In this document: positions 33,696 through 42,115 of the stretch, piece by piece
Layout of the letters: each line of letters begins with the position of its first letter
Numbering within the stretch: position 1 is the stretch's first letter
Source: Porphyromonadaceae bacterium UBA7203
GTDB taxonomy: Bacteria; Bacteroidota; Bacteroidia; Bacteroidales; Muribaculaceae
Assembly (NCBI GenBank): GCA_002490725.1
Contig: DKUN01000012.1
Span: 146,069-210,068 of the forward strand
Direction of reading: 5' to 3'
Length of the DNA: 64,000 nt
The notes under the pieces: model-generated
Told to the model about the DNA's origin: nothing
What the model saw: only the letters and a program-made list of their open reading frames with translations
The model's database searches: none
Translations under genes and position numbers: made by a program

Positions 33696-35048
33696 ATGAA
33701 CAAGTTTCTATGGATTATTCTCGCCTCACTCACGCTGACAGGCTGCATCGTCGACGCGTTCGACACGTCGCCCTCGGCCCAGCCTACGTTTTCGGTCAAT
33801 GAGGCGCTCGATATGGGACTGCACTTTGCCGGCACTCCGTCGCCGACGTCGCAGCTCAAAATCTATAACAACAATTCAAAAAACATCAAGCTCTCGACCG
33901 TCACCCTACGCTCGGGCAGCCACTTCCGCATCAACGTCGACGGCCGCTCTGGGCGAGTGTTCAACGACGTCGAAATCAGGCCCGGCGACTCAATCTACGT
34001 GTTCGTGGAGTGTACGCTCCCCGAGGTGTCGACCCCCGAGCCACAGGTGGTCAGCGACTGGCTCGACGTGACGACCAACGGCGTCATGTGCTCGCTGCAG
34101 ATTTATGCGATGTCGCAAAACGTAAACCGCATTAACCGCCTGACCGTCAATTCCGACATGACCCTGCAGGCCGAAATTCCCAACCTGATTGCCGACACCC
34201 TGCGGGTTGCCCCTGGCGCCACGCTGACCCTGCCCCCGGGCGCCCGCCTGCTCTTTCACGACAAGGCCGCCCTCATTGTCGAAGGCACGCTACTCAGCCA
34301 CGGCACGTCCGAACTGCCCGTCGAACTCTGCGGCGACCGCACCAACAACGTCGTGGCCGACATTTCATTTACCGTCATGTCAAACCAGTGGGAGGGCGTA
34401 TATTTCGCCCCTGAAAGCCGGGGCAACCGCCTGGAACACACTTCGGTCATCAACACCTGCCAGGGGGTAACCGTCGACTCGCTCGCCGACCTGACCCTGG
34501 TCAACTCGCGCCTCTACAACAGCGGCGGCAAGCAGCTGTCGGTGGGCCGCCGTTCAACCGTCACCGCCCTGGGCTGCGAAATCTCCAACGCGGCGTCGGC
34601 CCTGCTCTACCTCAACGAAGGCACCTATCTTTTTGACCGCTGCACGATAGCCAACTGGTATCTGTTTGCATGGCCCGACATGGCATCGGTCATTTTCGTG
34701 AATCCCGCCGAAACGTCGGCCACCTTCAGCAACTCTATACTCTACGGCCGCGACACCCCCATAGGCGACTATGCCGACGTCGAGGAAGTCGACATCTGGT
34801 TTCGCCGATGCATGTTTACGCCCGCGGGCCCGGACGACGCCCGCTATCTGCAATGTCTGTGGAATGCCGACCCGATGCTCGAATATTCACTGACGGACTA
34901 TACGTTCAGCTACCTTCCACTGCCCGGCTCGCCGGCAATTGACGCCGCGCTGGCCGAATTTGACGACGCATCGCTGCCCGCAACCGACCGCCACGGCCGA
35001 CAGCGCGGACTGACGCTCGGCGCCTATGCGCCCGCCGAGCCGCAGTAA
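33696..35048 (+). CDS. Surface lipoprotein with predicted parallel beta-helix
   Basis: 450 residues. Lipoprotein signal with C17 (LTLTGCIVDAFD). The N-terminal ~140 residues look like a beta-sandwich (QLKIYNNNSKNIKLSTVTLRSGSHFRI). The centre (about 150-390) contains short repeating hydrophobic strands (LRVAPGATLTLPPGARLLF, LIVEGTLLSHG, LTLVNSRLYNSGG, VTALGCEISNA, LFDRCTIANW), predicting a right-handed beta-helix. The end, SPAIDAALAEFDD..DRHGRQRG, resembles the choice-of-anchor/pectate lyase-like DUF1565-type closing motif. It is probably outer-leaflet and carbohydrate-facing; function is not known. It stands alone and converges with the CCA-transferase-like gene 16 bases away. Confidence 0.72.
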   Translation: MNKFLWIILASLTLTGCIVDAFDTSPSAQPTFSVNEALDMGLHFAGTPSPTSQLKIYNNNSKNIKLSTVTLRSGSHFRINVDGRSGRVFNDVEIRPGDSIYVFVECTLPEVSTPEPQVVSDWLDVTTNGVMCSLQIYAMSQNVNRINRLTVNSDMTLQAEIPNLIADTLRVAPGATLTLPPGARLLFHDKAALIVEGTLLSHGTSELPVELCGDRTNNVVADISFTVMSNQWEGVYFAPESRGNRLEHTSVINTCQGVTVDSLADLTLVNSRLYNSGGKQLSVGRRSTVTALGCEISNAASALLYLNEGTYLFDRCTIANWYLFAWPDMASVIFVNPAETSATFSNSILYGRDTPIGDYADVEEVDIWFRRCMFTPAGPDDARYLQCLWNADPMLEYSLTDYTFSYLPLPGSPAIDAALAEFDDASLPATDRHGRQRGLTLGAYAPAEPQ

Positions 35049-35064
35049 CTCACCGCTTTTACTA

Positions 35065-36297
35065 TTACTTAGACGATGACCTGCGCCTGCGCCGACGGCC
35101 TCCGCGCCGGTGGCGACGCGGCTCGCGGGGAGCAGGCTCCCCGGCCTTCTCTACGTCGGCAAAACCCGAGCGCCCCTCGCTGACGAGTCGTGCGCTCGCC
35201 GCTCTGAGACGTTCTGCCTGGGCCATGCGCCCCATAGCAATCATGTAGCCCAACAGGAAATCCATGCGCCGGCTGACCGACGCCAGATTCTGCATGGCGC
35301 GTACCTGACGCATATTATCGATTGTTTCATTATCCACCATGACATAGCGAACCAGATAGGCCACATCGCTTACCACCGGGCGGTCGAACTTAAGCGACGT
35401 CATCACCGCGCGCGCCAGCTTGGCGGCATCGGCCGCCTTAGGCGCCAGCCCACTGAAAATCGCAGCAAGCCTATAGCGCGTAGGCGACTCGGGCGCGGCC
35501 GCCAGCAGTGTGCGCAGGCGCTCCATCGCCTCGCCCCACAGCCGCCGGTCAGACGTCATGGCGGCTATGCCGGGAATCATTGCCGCCAGCGCACCGGTCG
35601 ACTTAAGCAGCTCCATGGCCCCGACGGGATCCGGGCCGTTGAGCATCTTGCACAGCTCGGAGTGCACGCGTTCGCGGCTCACGATTTCAATGCGGTGAAT
35701 ATGGCGCAGCAACGCCTCCCACACCGGCGCGTCAATGCGCCAGCCGAAGCGGTTGGCAAACCTCAGCCCGCGCAGAATCCTGACGGGGTCGTCATTGAAG
35801 GTCTCGTCGGGATCCATCGGCGTGCGCAGCAATCCGGCGCGCATGTCGGCGATGCCCCGGCGAGTAATGTCGACCGTTTGGCGGCGCGTAATGTCATAAT
35901 AGAGTGAATTGACCGTAAAGTCGCGGCGATAGCAGTCCTCCTCAATCGTGCCGAATGCCACCTCCGGACATCGCGACGTTTCGCGGGTGTACTGCTCGCG
36001 GCGCGTCTGAACCAGCTCTATCTCATCTTCAGGAAAACGCCTCAGGCGCAGTTTCGCCGTGCCGTATTTCAAAAAGAACACCGGACGGCCTGTGGTCAGG
36101 CGACGCTTCTGAAGCCAGCGGGCAAACTTGACGCCGCCGTTAGGAAGATCAACAGCCAGGTCCAGATCCTTGATTTCAAAGCCCATGATTTCGTCGCGAC
36201 AACATCCGCCAACGGCAAAAACATGACCCTCCCACTGCGTATTCTCAATCAGATTACGCAGCCATTCGCATATTACATGATATAGCTTGGTTGTCAT
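35065..36297 (-). CDS. CCA tRNA nucleotidyltransferase / poly(A) polymerase-like
   Basis: 410 residues. Class II nucleotidyltransferase head: VFAVGGCCRDEIMG near 27-40, catalytic carboxylates in KDLDLAVDLP near 43-52, the RRDFTVNSLYYD motif near 124-135, DPDETFNDDPVRILRGLRFANRFGW near 162-186 and an RNA-binding helical body. The enzyme adds CCA or A residues to tRNA 3' ends in the cytosol. It lacks an HD phosphohydrolase domain and ends in a very basic tail (RRHRRGGRRRRRR), likely an RNA-binding extension. Whether it is the main CCA enzyme or a PcnB-type paralogue is not decidable here. Two minus-strand TAACTTTG boxes precede it. Confidence 0.88.
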   Translation of the reverse strand: MTTKLYHVICEWLRNLIENTQWEGHVFAVGGCCRDEIMGFEIKDLDLAVDLPNGGVKFARWLQKRRLTTGRPVFFLKYGTAKLRLRRFPEDEIELVQTRREQYTRETSRCPEVAFGTIEEDCYRRDFTVNSLYYDITRRQTVDITRRGIADMRAGLLRTPMDPDETFNDDPVRILRGLRFANRFGWRIDAPVWEALLRHIHRIEIVSRERVHSELCKMLNGPDPVGAMELLKSTGALAAMIPGIAAMTSDRRLWGEAMERLRTLLAAAPESPTRYRLAAIFSGLAPKAADAAKLARAVMTSLKFDRPVVSDVAYLVRYVMVDNETIDNMRQVRAMQNLASVSRRMDFLLGYMIAMGRMAQAERLRAASARLVSEGRSGFADVEKAGEPAPREPRRHRRGGRRRRRRSSSK

Positions 36298-36307
36298 TTC
36301 AGGGATG

Positions 36308-36315
36308 CAAAGTTA
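36308..36315 (-). promoter_or_regulatory. Proximal -7-like box of the CCA-transferase gene
   Basis: The minus strand reads TAACTTTG, 10 bases from the start codon, but no -33 element lies at the right spacing. It is part of a 12-base direct repeat (GATGCAAAGTTA at 36304-36315 and 36389-36400). Confidence 0.4.
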
Positions 36316-36392
36316 CGAAAAAACAAAAAAATTATCCGCCATCCCGGCGAATAATCTTCCTTACCTTAAATCTAATACCATTAAAATCGATG

Positions 36393-36422
36393 CAAAGTTA
36401 GCTACTTTCGTGAATACTACAA
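36393..36422 (-). promoter_or_regulatory. Distal promoter of the CCA-transferase gene
   Basis: The minus strand reads TTG (36420-36422), 19 bases, then TAACTTTG (36393-36400), which is the better-formed of the two promoters and would give a leader of about 90 bases. Confidence 0.6.
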
Positions 36423-36470
36423 TATCATTAACATAATTTAACATCAAAAGCGATAAATAATCACCTCCTG

Positions 36471-36501
36471 TTGAATTCTTTAAATATAATTATTAACTTT
36501 G
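36471..36501 (+). promoter_or_regulatory. Promoter of the mosaic secreted-protein gene
   Basis: TTG (36471-36473), 20 bases, then TAACTTTG (36494-36501), leaving a leader of about 70 AT-rich bases before the ATG at 36578. Confidence 0.65.
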
Positions 36502-36577
36502 CGGCGGTATAACAATTACGTCCGCATTCAAGCGACATTTACAATATTTAGTATAACAATCACATAATTACTTTCAC

Positions 36578-38227
36578 ATGAAGAAACTTTTACTTTCACT
36601 GCTCGCAGTCACATTCTCCGCATATATTTCTGCGGAAAACCTGACCGCTTCATTTACGACCAACGGCAGCAGTTCCCTGCCAAAAACCGTCGACAAAATT
36701 ACCATTACGCCCTCGCAAGGAACAGGAAGTGCTCCGGGTGGAACAAACGCTAACCAATATCGTTTATATACGAATAACACATTGACGATAAGCGCCGCTG
36801 CGGGTTATGCAATTTCAAAAGTCACAAGCACGGCATCGTCAACAGGCTATCAGCTGTCAAGCAGCACAGCGACCTGCCAGGAAGGAACAGTCGTTGATAA
36901 TGGCATAACTCTTTCCGTACCCTCTCAGACTGTTACCGTTGACTTCACAAAGGAGGTGCGTTTTAAAACAATAACCGTTACCTACGCAGAAGCCTCAACG
37001 ACTGCAAAGACAGAAGTCGCATTATCATGGTCGACTGACGAGACCTCCATAAATCTTGGAGAACCATTCTCCGCCCCCGTTTTATCAGCAACAGTTGACG
37101 GTATAGACAACGAGGAGGCAAAGAATGCCGTAATCTACTCATCAAGCAACGAAGAACTCCTCAAAGTGGCAGCAGACGGCTCAATGGAATTCGTTCCGAA
37201 CATTGCAGGCCAAGCCGTCATCACGGCGTCTATCCCCGCAGCAAACGCAGACTTCGCAGCTACTCCGGCCACCTTTACCCTTACCGTAGTTGACCCTGAT
37301 AATATAGAAACATCGCTCTCGTCGGCAGAGTTTGATTACATTCAATCCGCATACAATGAGGCTTCGGTAACAGATGACCGTTTGTTTACATATCAGACGG
37401 TCTATTCATGCAATAGCAATAGAATGTGCTACAATACCGGCAATAAAAACGGAGGCATCGCCAGCGGACTGGTTGTGACAGCGACTAATCCCGACTATAT
37501 AATCACATCTGTTGACATCGTAATGACTTCAGTTTCCTCTACTGCTTCTCAAGGCCTCATTGTTTATAGTCGTGAAACCGCATTTGACAAACTGACAAAA
37601 GGCTTAGCTCCGGTTGTTCCCGAAGATGCGATTCAACTGAACTCGTCGGTTATTAAAGAATCAACCTCCATACAAATCAATGCCAACGCTTTCGCCATAC
37701 TGCCCAGCGCAGACGGCACAATTTATGTTGCGAAGTACATTGTGCACTATGCCAAGGTCGCTCCCAAAGAAATTGAGGCGCCGAGGGTGTTTATCGACGA
37801 GGTCGAGGTGACCGACTTCGAAACGGCGGTCAACCTTGACGGCGACAAGAAAACTGTCAGGATTCAGGCTGCCGACGAGAGCCACCACATTTTCCACAAG
37901 CATATTCCCTCATCAGCAGACGCCGCACTGTTTAACGAGACTGCCGGCGAAGACGGCTTCACTCACGTTGAGGGCAACTCGGCCGAGGTTACGGTCGACA
38001 CCAATGGCGAGCTCCACATCTATGCCCAACACCCTGACAACGGCCTTAAGAGCCGGACCGTGGTGCTGACGTTCACCGGCGATTCGACCGGCATTGACGA
38101 AATAGGCGTCGAGGGCGAGAAGGCCGGCGCATGGTTTGACCTGCAGGGCCGCCGCGTGACCGCGCCCGCCAAGGGAGGCGTCTACATTAGCCGGCAGGGC
38201 TCAAAAGTAGTGAAAATGGCCTTTTGA
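36578..38227 (+). CDS. Secreted Ig-like-repeat protein with T9SS-like tail
   Basis: 549 residues. The signal peptide ends at about residue 19 (AYISA). A beta-rich N-terminal module (about 20-137) is followed by a Big-like domain (about 144-235, TSINLGEPFSAPVLSATVDG ... ATFTLTVV), a further beta module to about 395, and a C-terminal region ending GAWFDLQGRRVTAPAKGGVYI..GSKVVKMAF. That tail resembles the type IX secretion sorting-type domain common in Muribaculaceae and Prevotella. No enzymatic motif is seen. Base composition changes within the gene: the part before about 37745 is visibly AT-richer with mixed third positions, whereas the rest has the GC-rich third positions of the host genome. 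It is transcribed alone, with a terminator behind it. Confidence 0.68.
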   Translation: MKKLLLSLLAVTFSAYISAENLTASFTTNGSSSLPKTVDKITITPSQGTGSAPGGTNANQYRLYTNNTLTISAAAGYAISKVTSTASSTGYQLSSSTATCQEGTVVDNGITLSVPSQTVTVDFTKEVRFKTITVTYAEASTTAKTEVALSWSTDETSINLGEPFSAPVLSATVDGIDNEEAKNAVIYSSSNEELLKVAADGSMEFVPNIAGQAVITASIPAANADFAATPATFTLTVVDPDNIETSLSSAEFDYIQSAYNEASVTDDRLFTYQTVYSCNSNRMCYNTGNKNGGIASGLVVTATNPDYIITSVDIVMTSVSSTASQGLIVYSRETAFDKLTKGLAPVVPEDAIQLNSSVIKESTSIQINANAFAILPSADGTIYVAKYIVHYAKVAPKEIEAPRVFIDEVEVTDFETAVNLDGDKKTVRIQAADESHHIFHKHIPSSADAALFNETAGEDGFTHVEGNSAEVTVDTNGELHIYAQHPDNGLKSRTVVLTFTGDSTGIDEIGVEGEKAGAWFDLQGRRVTAPAKGGVYISRQGSKVVKMAF

Positions 38228-38258
38228 GAACTGAATCTGACCTCCACATGACACTCAT

Positions 38259-38299
38259 AAAAAATAGCGAGGCGCCCCGGGGCGTTTCGCTATTTTTTT
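38259..38299 (+). terminator. Strong terminator of the mosaic secreted-protein gene
   Basis: An 11-bp stem AAAAATAGCGA/TCGCTATTTTT is extended by further G/T and G/C pairs and ends in a T7 run (38292-38298). The symmetric A-run on the other side lets it also work for the convergent WYL gene. Confidence 0.9.
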
Positions 38300-38320
38300 A
38301 TGAATCTATATAATTGCGGG

Positions 38321-39226
38321 CTATTGGTCGTAGAGGGCCAGCGTTTCGCGCAGCCGGGCTGCGAGCATGGTGCGGAGTTCGGGGGGAGCCAGCACCGTGA
38401 CGTCGGGACCCAGGCTCATCAGTTCGCGCAGAAAATCAGGCGTCAGCAGCAGGTTGTAGGTAAAAATCGAAAAGTCGTCGTGAATCATTTCCTGCTGCGA
38501 GGGGTGGAGCGGCAACGCGCGCAGATACTTGGCCTGGCGCGAGTCGGTGCGGAGAATTACGCGCCGTGGTTCAGAACTGTCGACCACAATGCCGAAGCTG
38601 TAGCGGAAGTATTCATTCGGGTCGAAGTCGGGCGGCATGGTGAAGTTGTCGCCCGTAAGCTCAGGCTCGGTTATGCGGTCAAGGGCATAGGTTTTGAGCT
38701 TACCTTCGCCCACGTTGCGCCCGGCCACATACCAGCGCTGGCGAAACAGCTTGAGCAGATACGGCTCGAGAACTATCCCCTTGGTAGGCCGCGAACGCGA
38801 GAAGGGGTGGTAGGTAAAGCGTATGGCCCGCTCCGACTTGATAGCCTCGATAATGGGCGAGAGGTTATGGCGCGCCGAGGGCACCTGCTCCAGAAATATT
38901 CGGTCGGAAATCGAGCGTGCGTCGCTGAGCATACCGCTCATGGCCGCAGAGTTGAGCAGCCAGTCGGTAACGGTTTCCGAGCCGCGCGAGGCGGAGTTGG
39001 GATCGTTTTCGATATAGTATTCGCCGGTCGAGGAGTCATAGACAATCTCGACGCCAAAGAGGTCGAGAACCGCCGCGCGATAGTTATAGAACGTGCGGCG
39101 CTGCATGTCGGTGCCTTTGCCGACCGACGAATCTTTCCAGCGTCGGTTGATTTCGCTGCGGGTCATTCGACCCGAACGGCGCATCGTGTCGACAAGCCAT
39201 GTATATCTGGCAAGGAGTGATGACAA
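38321..39226 (-). CDS. WYL domain-containing transcriptional regulator
   Basis: 301 residues starting at TTG 39226 (no ATG upstream fits). The N-terminal winged-helix-like domain (about 1-80, LVDTMRRSGRMTRSEINRRW and TFYNYRAAVLDLFGVEIVYD) precedes a WYL sensor domain (about 120-200) with AIKSERAIRFTYHPF, LLKLFRQRWYVAGRN and YALDRI. A C-terminal WCX region follows. WYL regulators bind ligands or nucleic acids and often control stress, defence or DNA-repair genes; targets here are unknown. It lies 86 bases downstream of murA on the same strand and may be read from that operon. Confidence 0.87.
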   Translation of the reverse strand: MSSLLARYTWLVDTMRRSGRMTRSEINRRWKDSSVGKGTDMQRRTFYNYRAAVLDLFGVEIVYDSSTGEYYIENDPNSASRGSETVTDWLLNSAAMSGMLSDARSISDRIFLEQVPSARHNLSPIIEAIKSERAIRFTYHPFSRSRPTKGIVLEPYLLKLFRQRWYVAGRNVGEGKLKTYALDRITEPELTGDNFTMPPDFDPNEYFRYSFGIVVDSSEPRRVILRTDSRQAKYLRALPLHPSQQEMIHDDFSIFTYNLLLTPDFLRELMSLGPDVTVLAPPELRTMLAARLRETLALYDQ

Positions 39227-39312
39227 TGTGTTGAGTCAGTGTTAAGGGGTTGAGAAATAATTAGTGTGAGTAGAGGTTCACTTTTCGGACGACAGCCTCT
39301 GCGCCACCACGC

Positions 39313-40635
39313 TCAGTCCTGGCGCAGAATCTTGGCGCCGAGGGCGCTGAGGCGGCCCTCGATGTCTTCATATCCGCGGTCAATCTGCTGGATATTGTCG
39401 ATTACGCTCGTGCCCTTGGCCGAGAGTGCGGCAATGAGCAGGGCTATGCCTGCACGGATGTCGGGCGAGGTCATGTTGTTGGGGCGCAGACTGAACTGAT
39501 GGTCATGGCCAATGACAACGGCGCGGTGCGGGTCGCAGAGAATTATCTGCGCGCCCATGTCAATGAGGTTGTCGACGAAAAACAGACGGCTCTCAAACAT
39601 TTTCTGATGAACGAGCACCGAGCCCTTGCACTGGGTTGCGACGACGAGCATCACGCTGAGCAAATCGGGCGTCAGGCCGGGCCAGGGAGCGTCGGCTATG
39701 GTCATGATGGAGCCGTCGAGAGCGGTCTCGATGACGTAGCTTTCCTGGGCCGGCACGTAGATGTCGTCGCCTCGCTGCTCAACCTTGACGCCCAGACGCC
39801 TGAAACTTTCGGGAATGATGCCGAGATCGGGATAGCTGACATCCTTGATGGTCAGCGAGCTGCGCGTCATGGCCGCCATGGCGATGAAGCTGCCCACCTC
39901 AATCATGTCGGGGAGAATGCGGTGAGAGGCGGTGCGGTCGGAACACTCGCAGCCGATGCCGTGAACGGTCAGCAGATTGCTGGATATGCCTTCAACCTTG
40001 ATGCCCAGGCGTGTAAGCAACCTGCAGAGCTGCTGCACGTAGGGTTCGCAGGCGGCGTTGTAGATTCGGGTGGTGCCGGTTGCGAGGGCCGCGGCCATGA
40101 CAATATTGGCCGTGCCGGTAACGGAGGCCTCGTCGAGCACCATGTCGGCAGCGCGGAGTCCGCCCTCGGGCGCAGTGAGCAGAAACGCCTCGAGTTTGGA
40201 GCAATATTCCATCCGGGCGCCGAGATTGAGCATGCCCTGAATGTGGGTGTCGACCTTGCGGCGGCCAATTTTGTCGCCTCCCGGCTTGGGGAAGTAGGCG
40301 CGGCCCATTCGGGCAAGCAGGGGGCCGACGAGCAGCACTGAGCCGCGCAGCCCCGCACAGCGGTGCACGAAGTCGCGGCTCATTATGTAAGCTTCATCGA
40401 GTTCGGCGGCACAAAAAGTGTAGCTTCCGGCGCCGCGCCTCGTAACCCTCACTCCAATGAGCGACATGAGGTCAATGAGGTTGCGCACGTCGAGAATTTC
40501 GGGGATATTGTCAATGTCGACCTCACGGTCGGTAAGCAGGGTCGCGGCAATGACCTGCAAGGCCTCGTTTTTCGCGCCCTTGGGGGTAATGGTGCCCCGG
40601 AGGGTATGGCCGCCCTCGATAATGAATTTGCTCAT
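39313..40635 (-). CDS. murA: UDP-N-acetylglucosamine 1-carboxyvinyltransferase
   Basis: 440 residues of EPSP-synthase fold. MurA transfers enolpyruvate from PEP to UDP-GlcNAc, the first committed step of peptidoglycan synthesis. Visible are the N-terminal GTITPKGAKNEAL (about 14-26, with the conserved K22-N23 pair), the catalytic loop PGGDKIGRRKVDTHIQGM and DEASVTGTANIVMAA. The residue equivalent to E. coli Cys115 is Asp (D121). That substitution is known to give fosfomycin-insensitive MurA in other bacteria and is probably usual in this phylum. Its start overlaps the murB stop by 4 bases. Confidence 0.96.
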   Translation of the reverse strand: MSKFIIEGGHTLRGTITPKGAKNEALQVIAATLLTDREVDIDNIPEILDVRNLIDLMSLIGVRVTRRGAGSYTFCAAELDEAYIMSRDFVHRCAGLRGSVLLVGPLLARMGRAYFPKPGGDKIGRRKVDTHIQGMLNLGARMEYCSKLEAFLLTAPEGGLRAADMVLDEASVTGTANIVMAAALATGTTRIYNAACEPYVQQLCRLLTRLGIKVEGISSNLLTVHGIGCECSDRTASHRILPDMIEVGSFIAMAAMTRSSLTIKDVSYPDLGIIPESFRRLGVKVEQRGDDIYVPAQESYVIETALDGSIMTIADAPWPGLTPDLLSVMLVVATQCKGSVLVHQKMFESRLFFVDNLIDMGAQIILCDPHRAVVIGHDHQFSLRPNNMTSPDIRAGIALLIAALSAKGTSVIDNIQQIDRGYEDIEGRLSALGAKILRQD

Positions 40636-41621
40636 AGATGTTCCACTTCGGGAGTTAGGATTATGTTGAAACGCCGGCTCACGGCGCTGATGATTTCGTG
40701 TTCAAGGCCCAGAATGTCGGCAGCCGTGGCGTTACCCTCGGCGTTGACTATGACCAGCGGCTGTGATGGCCAGGTCATGGCTCCGCCGACGCGCGCCCCC
40801 TTCATGCCGGCATGGTCGATGAGCCACGCCGCCGAGAGCTTAACCCGGCCGTCGCCGAGGTCATAGCGGGGCATGTCGGGTTCGACGCCGGCAATGGTGT
40901 CGGCGCTAACCTCAGGATTGCGGAAAAATGAGCCGGCCGAGCCTACGCGGCGCGGGTCGGGAAGCTTGGAGTCGCGCACGGCAATGACAGCCTCGCGCAC
41001 GGCCGCCGGCACCGGCTCGCGGCCGTCAAGCATGGCGCGCAAGTTGCCATAGTCGAGATTGGCAGGCGCCGAGGCGGGAAGCAGCCCGAGGGTGGCGCGC
41101 ACAATGGCATAGTGGCCGTCTTCGTCCTTGAGGCGCGACCGCCGGTAGGAATAATTCATCCACTCGCGGTCAACAGTGAACATGCGGCCCGACTGCAAAT
41201 CGACCAGTTCGGCCTCGACGAGCAGCGAGCCGGTTTCAGCTCCGTAGGCGCCTGCGTTCTGCACCAGGGCACCGCCCAGAGTGCCGGGAATGCCGCTGAG
41301 GTTCTCCATGCCACGCAGGCCCGAGGCGGCCACGAGCGCACACAGGTCGTCGAGCACCATGTTGGCGTCGACGGTCCAGAGCAGGCCCGAGCGCTCGACA
41401 GCAGGCTCGCCGCAGCGCATCAGCAGGGTGCCTTCAAACCTGCGGGTAAAGAGCAGATTGCTCCCGCCGCCGATGAGCTTCAGCGGGCGCGGCAGCGAGG
41501 GGTCGGCAATCAGCGCCGCCAGGTCGCCGGCCGTTTCCCAGCCGGCAAGCGCCGCCGCGCTCACCTCGATGGCAAACGTGGTCAGGTCGCGCCGGCATAT
41601 GTTACGTTCAATTCGGGTCAC
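40632..41621 (-). CDS. murB: UDP-N-acetylenolpyruvoylglucosamine reductase
   Basis: 329 residues starting at GTG. A flavoenzyme that reduces the MurA product to UDP-MurNAc with NADPH. The FAD-binding domain shows LTTFAIEV near 13, LIGGGSNLLF near 49-58, and the MENLSGIPGTLGGALVQNAGAYGAE segment near 105-129. YSYRRSRLKD near 157 and SAGSFFRNPE near 226, with its catalytic Ser, complete the signature. The C-terminal domain has AAWLIDHAGMKGARVGGA. It is type I-like in length and domain structure. It lies between tsaE (7-base gap) and murA (4-base overlap) in one operon. Confidence 0.95.
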   Translation of the reverse strand: MTRIERNICRRDLTTFAIEVSAAALAGWETAGDLAALIADPSLPRPLKLIGGGSNLLFTRRFEGTLLMRCGEPAVERSGLLWTVDANMVLDDLCALVAASGLRGMENLSGIPGTLGGALVQNAGAYGAETGSLLVEAELVDLQSGRMFTVDREWMNYSYRRSRLKDEDGHYAIVRATLGLLPASAPANLDYGNLRAMLDGREPVPAAVREAVIAVRDSKLPDPRRVGSAGSFFRNPEVSADTIAGVEPDMPRYDLGDGRVKLSAAWLIDHAGMKGARVGGAMTWPSQPLVIVNAEGNATAADILGLEHEIISAVSRRFNIILTPEVEHL

Positions 41622-41628
41622 GTCGCAG

Positions 41629-42051
41629 TTATTGCCAGCTGAGGGTGCGCGAGCCGTCGGGCTCTACGGTGATGGTCAGGTCGATGGTGTCGTCGGGCAG
41701 CATCGGGTCTACGATGTCGGGCCACTCAATCAGGCAAACCGCACCGCAGTCAAGATAGTCTTCGATTCCCATGTCGACCGCCTCGTCGAGGCTTTCAAGC
41801 CTGTAGAGGTCAAAGTGATAGATCAGCTCGGCGGTAGTATCCGAGCGATACTCGTTGACAAGAGCGAACGTCGGCGAGGCCGTGGGGTCGGTCTCCACTC
41901 CGAGTTCCTTGCACATGGCGTTGATAAACGTAGTTTTACCGGCGCCCATCTCGCCGTGAAGAGCCACGACGGTGCGGTCGCCCATATCGGCGATAAATTC
42001 GCGTGCCGCGGCAGCAAGCGCGGCGGTGTCTGCAATCTTGATAGTTTTCAT
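41629..42051 (-). CDS. tsaE: tRNA threonylcarbamoyladenosine biosynthesis ATPase
   Basis: 140 residues from the ATG at 42051; an open frame continues upstream but runs through the promoter. P-loop ATPase with Walker A GEMGAGKTTF near 32-41, PTASPTFALVNEY near 57-69 and the YHFDLYRLES.DEAVDMGIEDYL signature near 78-100, followed by VCLIEWPD. TsaE supports TsaB/TsaD in making the universal t6A37 tRNA modification in the cytosol. It leads the tsaE-murB-murA operon. Its TAAATTTG box ends 8 bases before the start codon, so the leader is only a few bases. Confidence 0.94.
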   Translation of the reverse strand: MKTIKIADTAALAAAAREFIADMGDRTVVALHGEMGAGKTTFINAMCKELGVETDPTASPTFALVNEYRSDTTAELIYHFDLYRLESLDEAVDMGIEDYLDCGAVCLIEWPDIVDPMLPDDTIDLTITVEPDGSRTLSWQ

Positions 42052-42059
42052 TACGAGCG

Positions 42060-42067
42060 CAAATTTA
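42060..42067 (-). promoter_or_regulatory. -7 box of the tsaE-murB-murA operon
   Basis: The minus strand reads TAAATTTG. The expected -33 position falls inside the palindrome at 42073-42092. Confidence 0.6.
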
Positions 42068-42072
42068 CAAAT

Positions 42073-42092
42073 TATTCCGAACTTTCGGAATA
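42073..42092. promoter_or_regulatory. 20-bp palindrome, candidate operator
   Basis: The arms TATTCCGAA and TTCGGAATA are perfect complements around a central CT. The palindrome lies between the tsaE -7 box and the divergent DUF2156 gene, covering the -33 region of tsaE. It is followed by no T-run, so it looks like a dimeric regulator site rather than a terminator. Confidence 0.5.
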
Positions 42093-42115
42093 GCGCGGCG
42101 GTTTTACTTTCAGCT

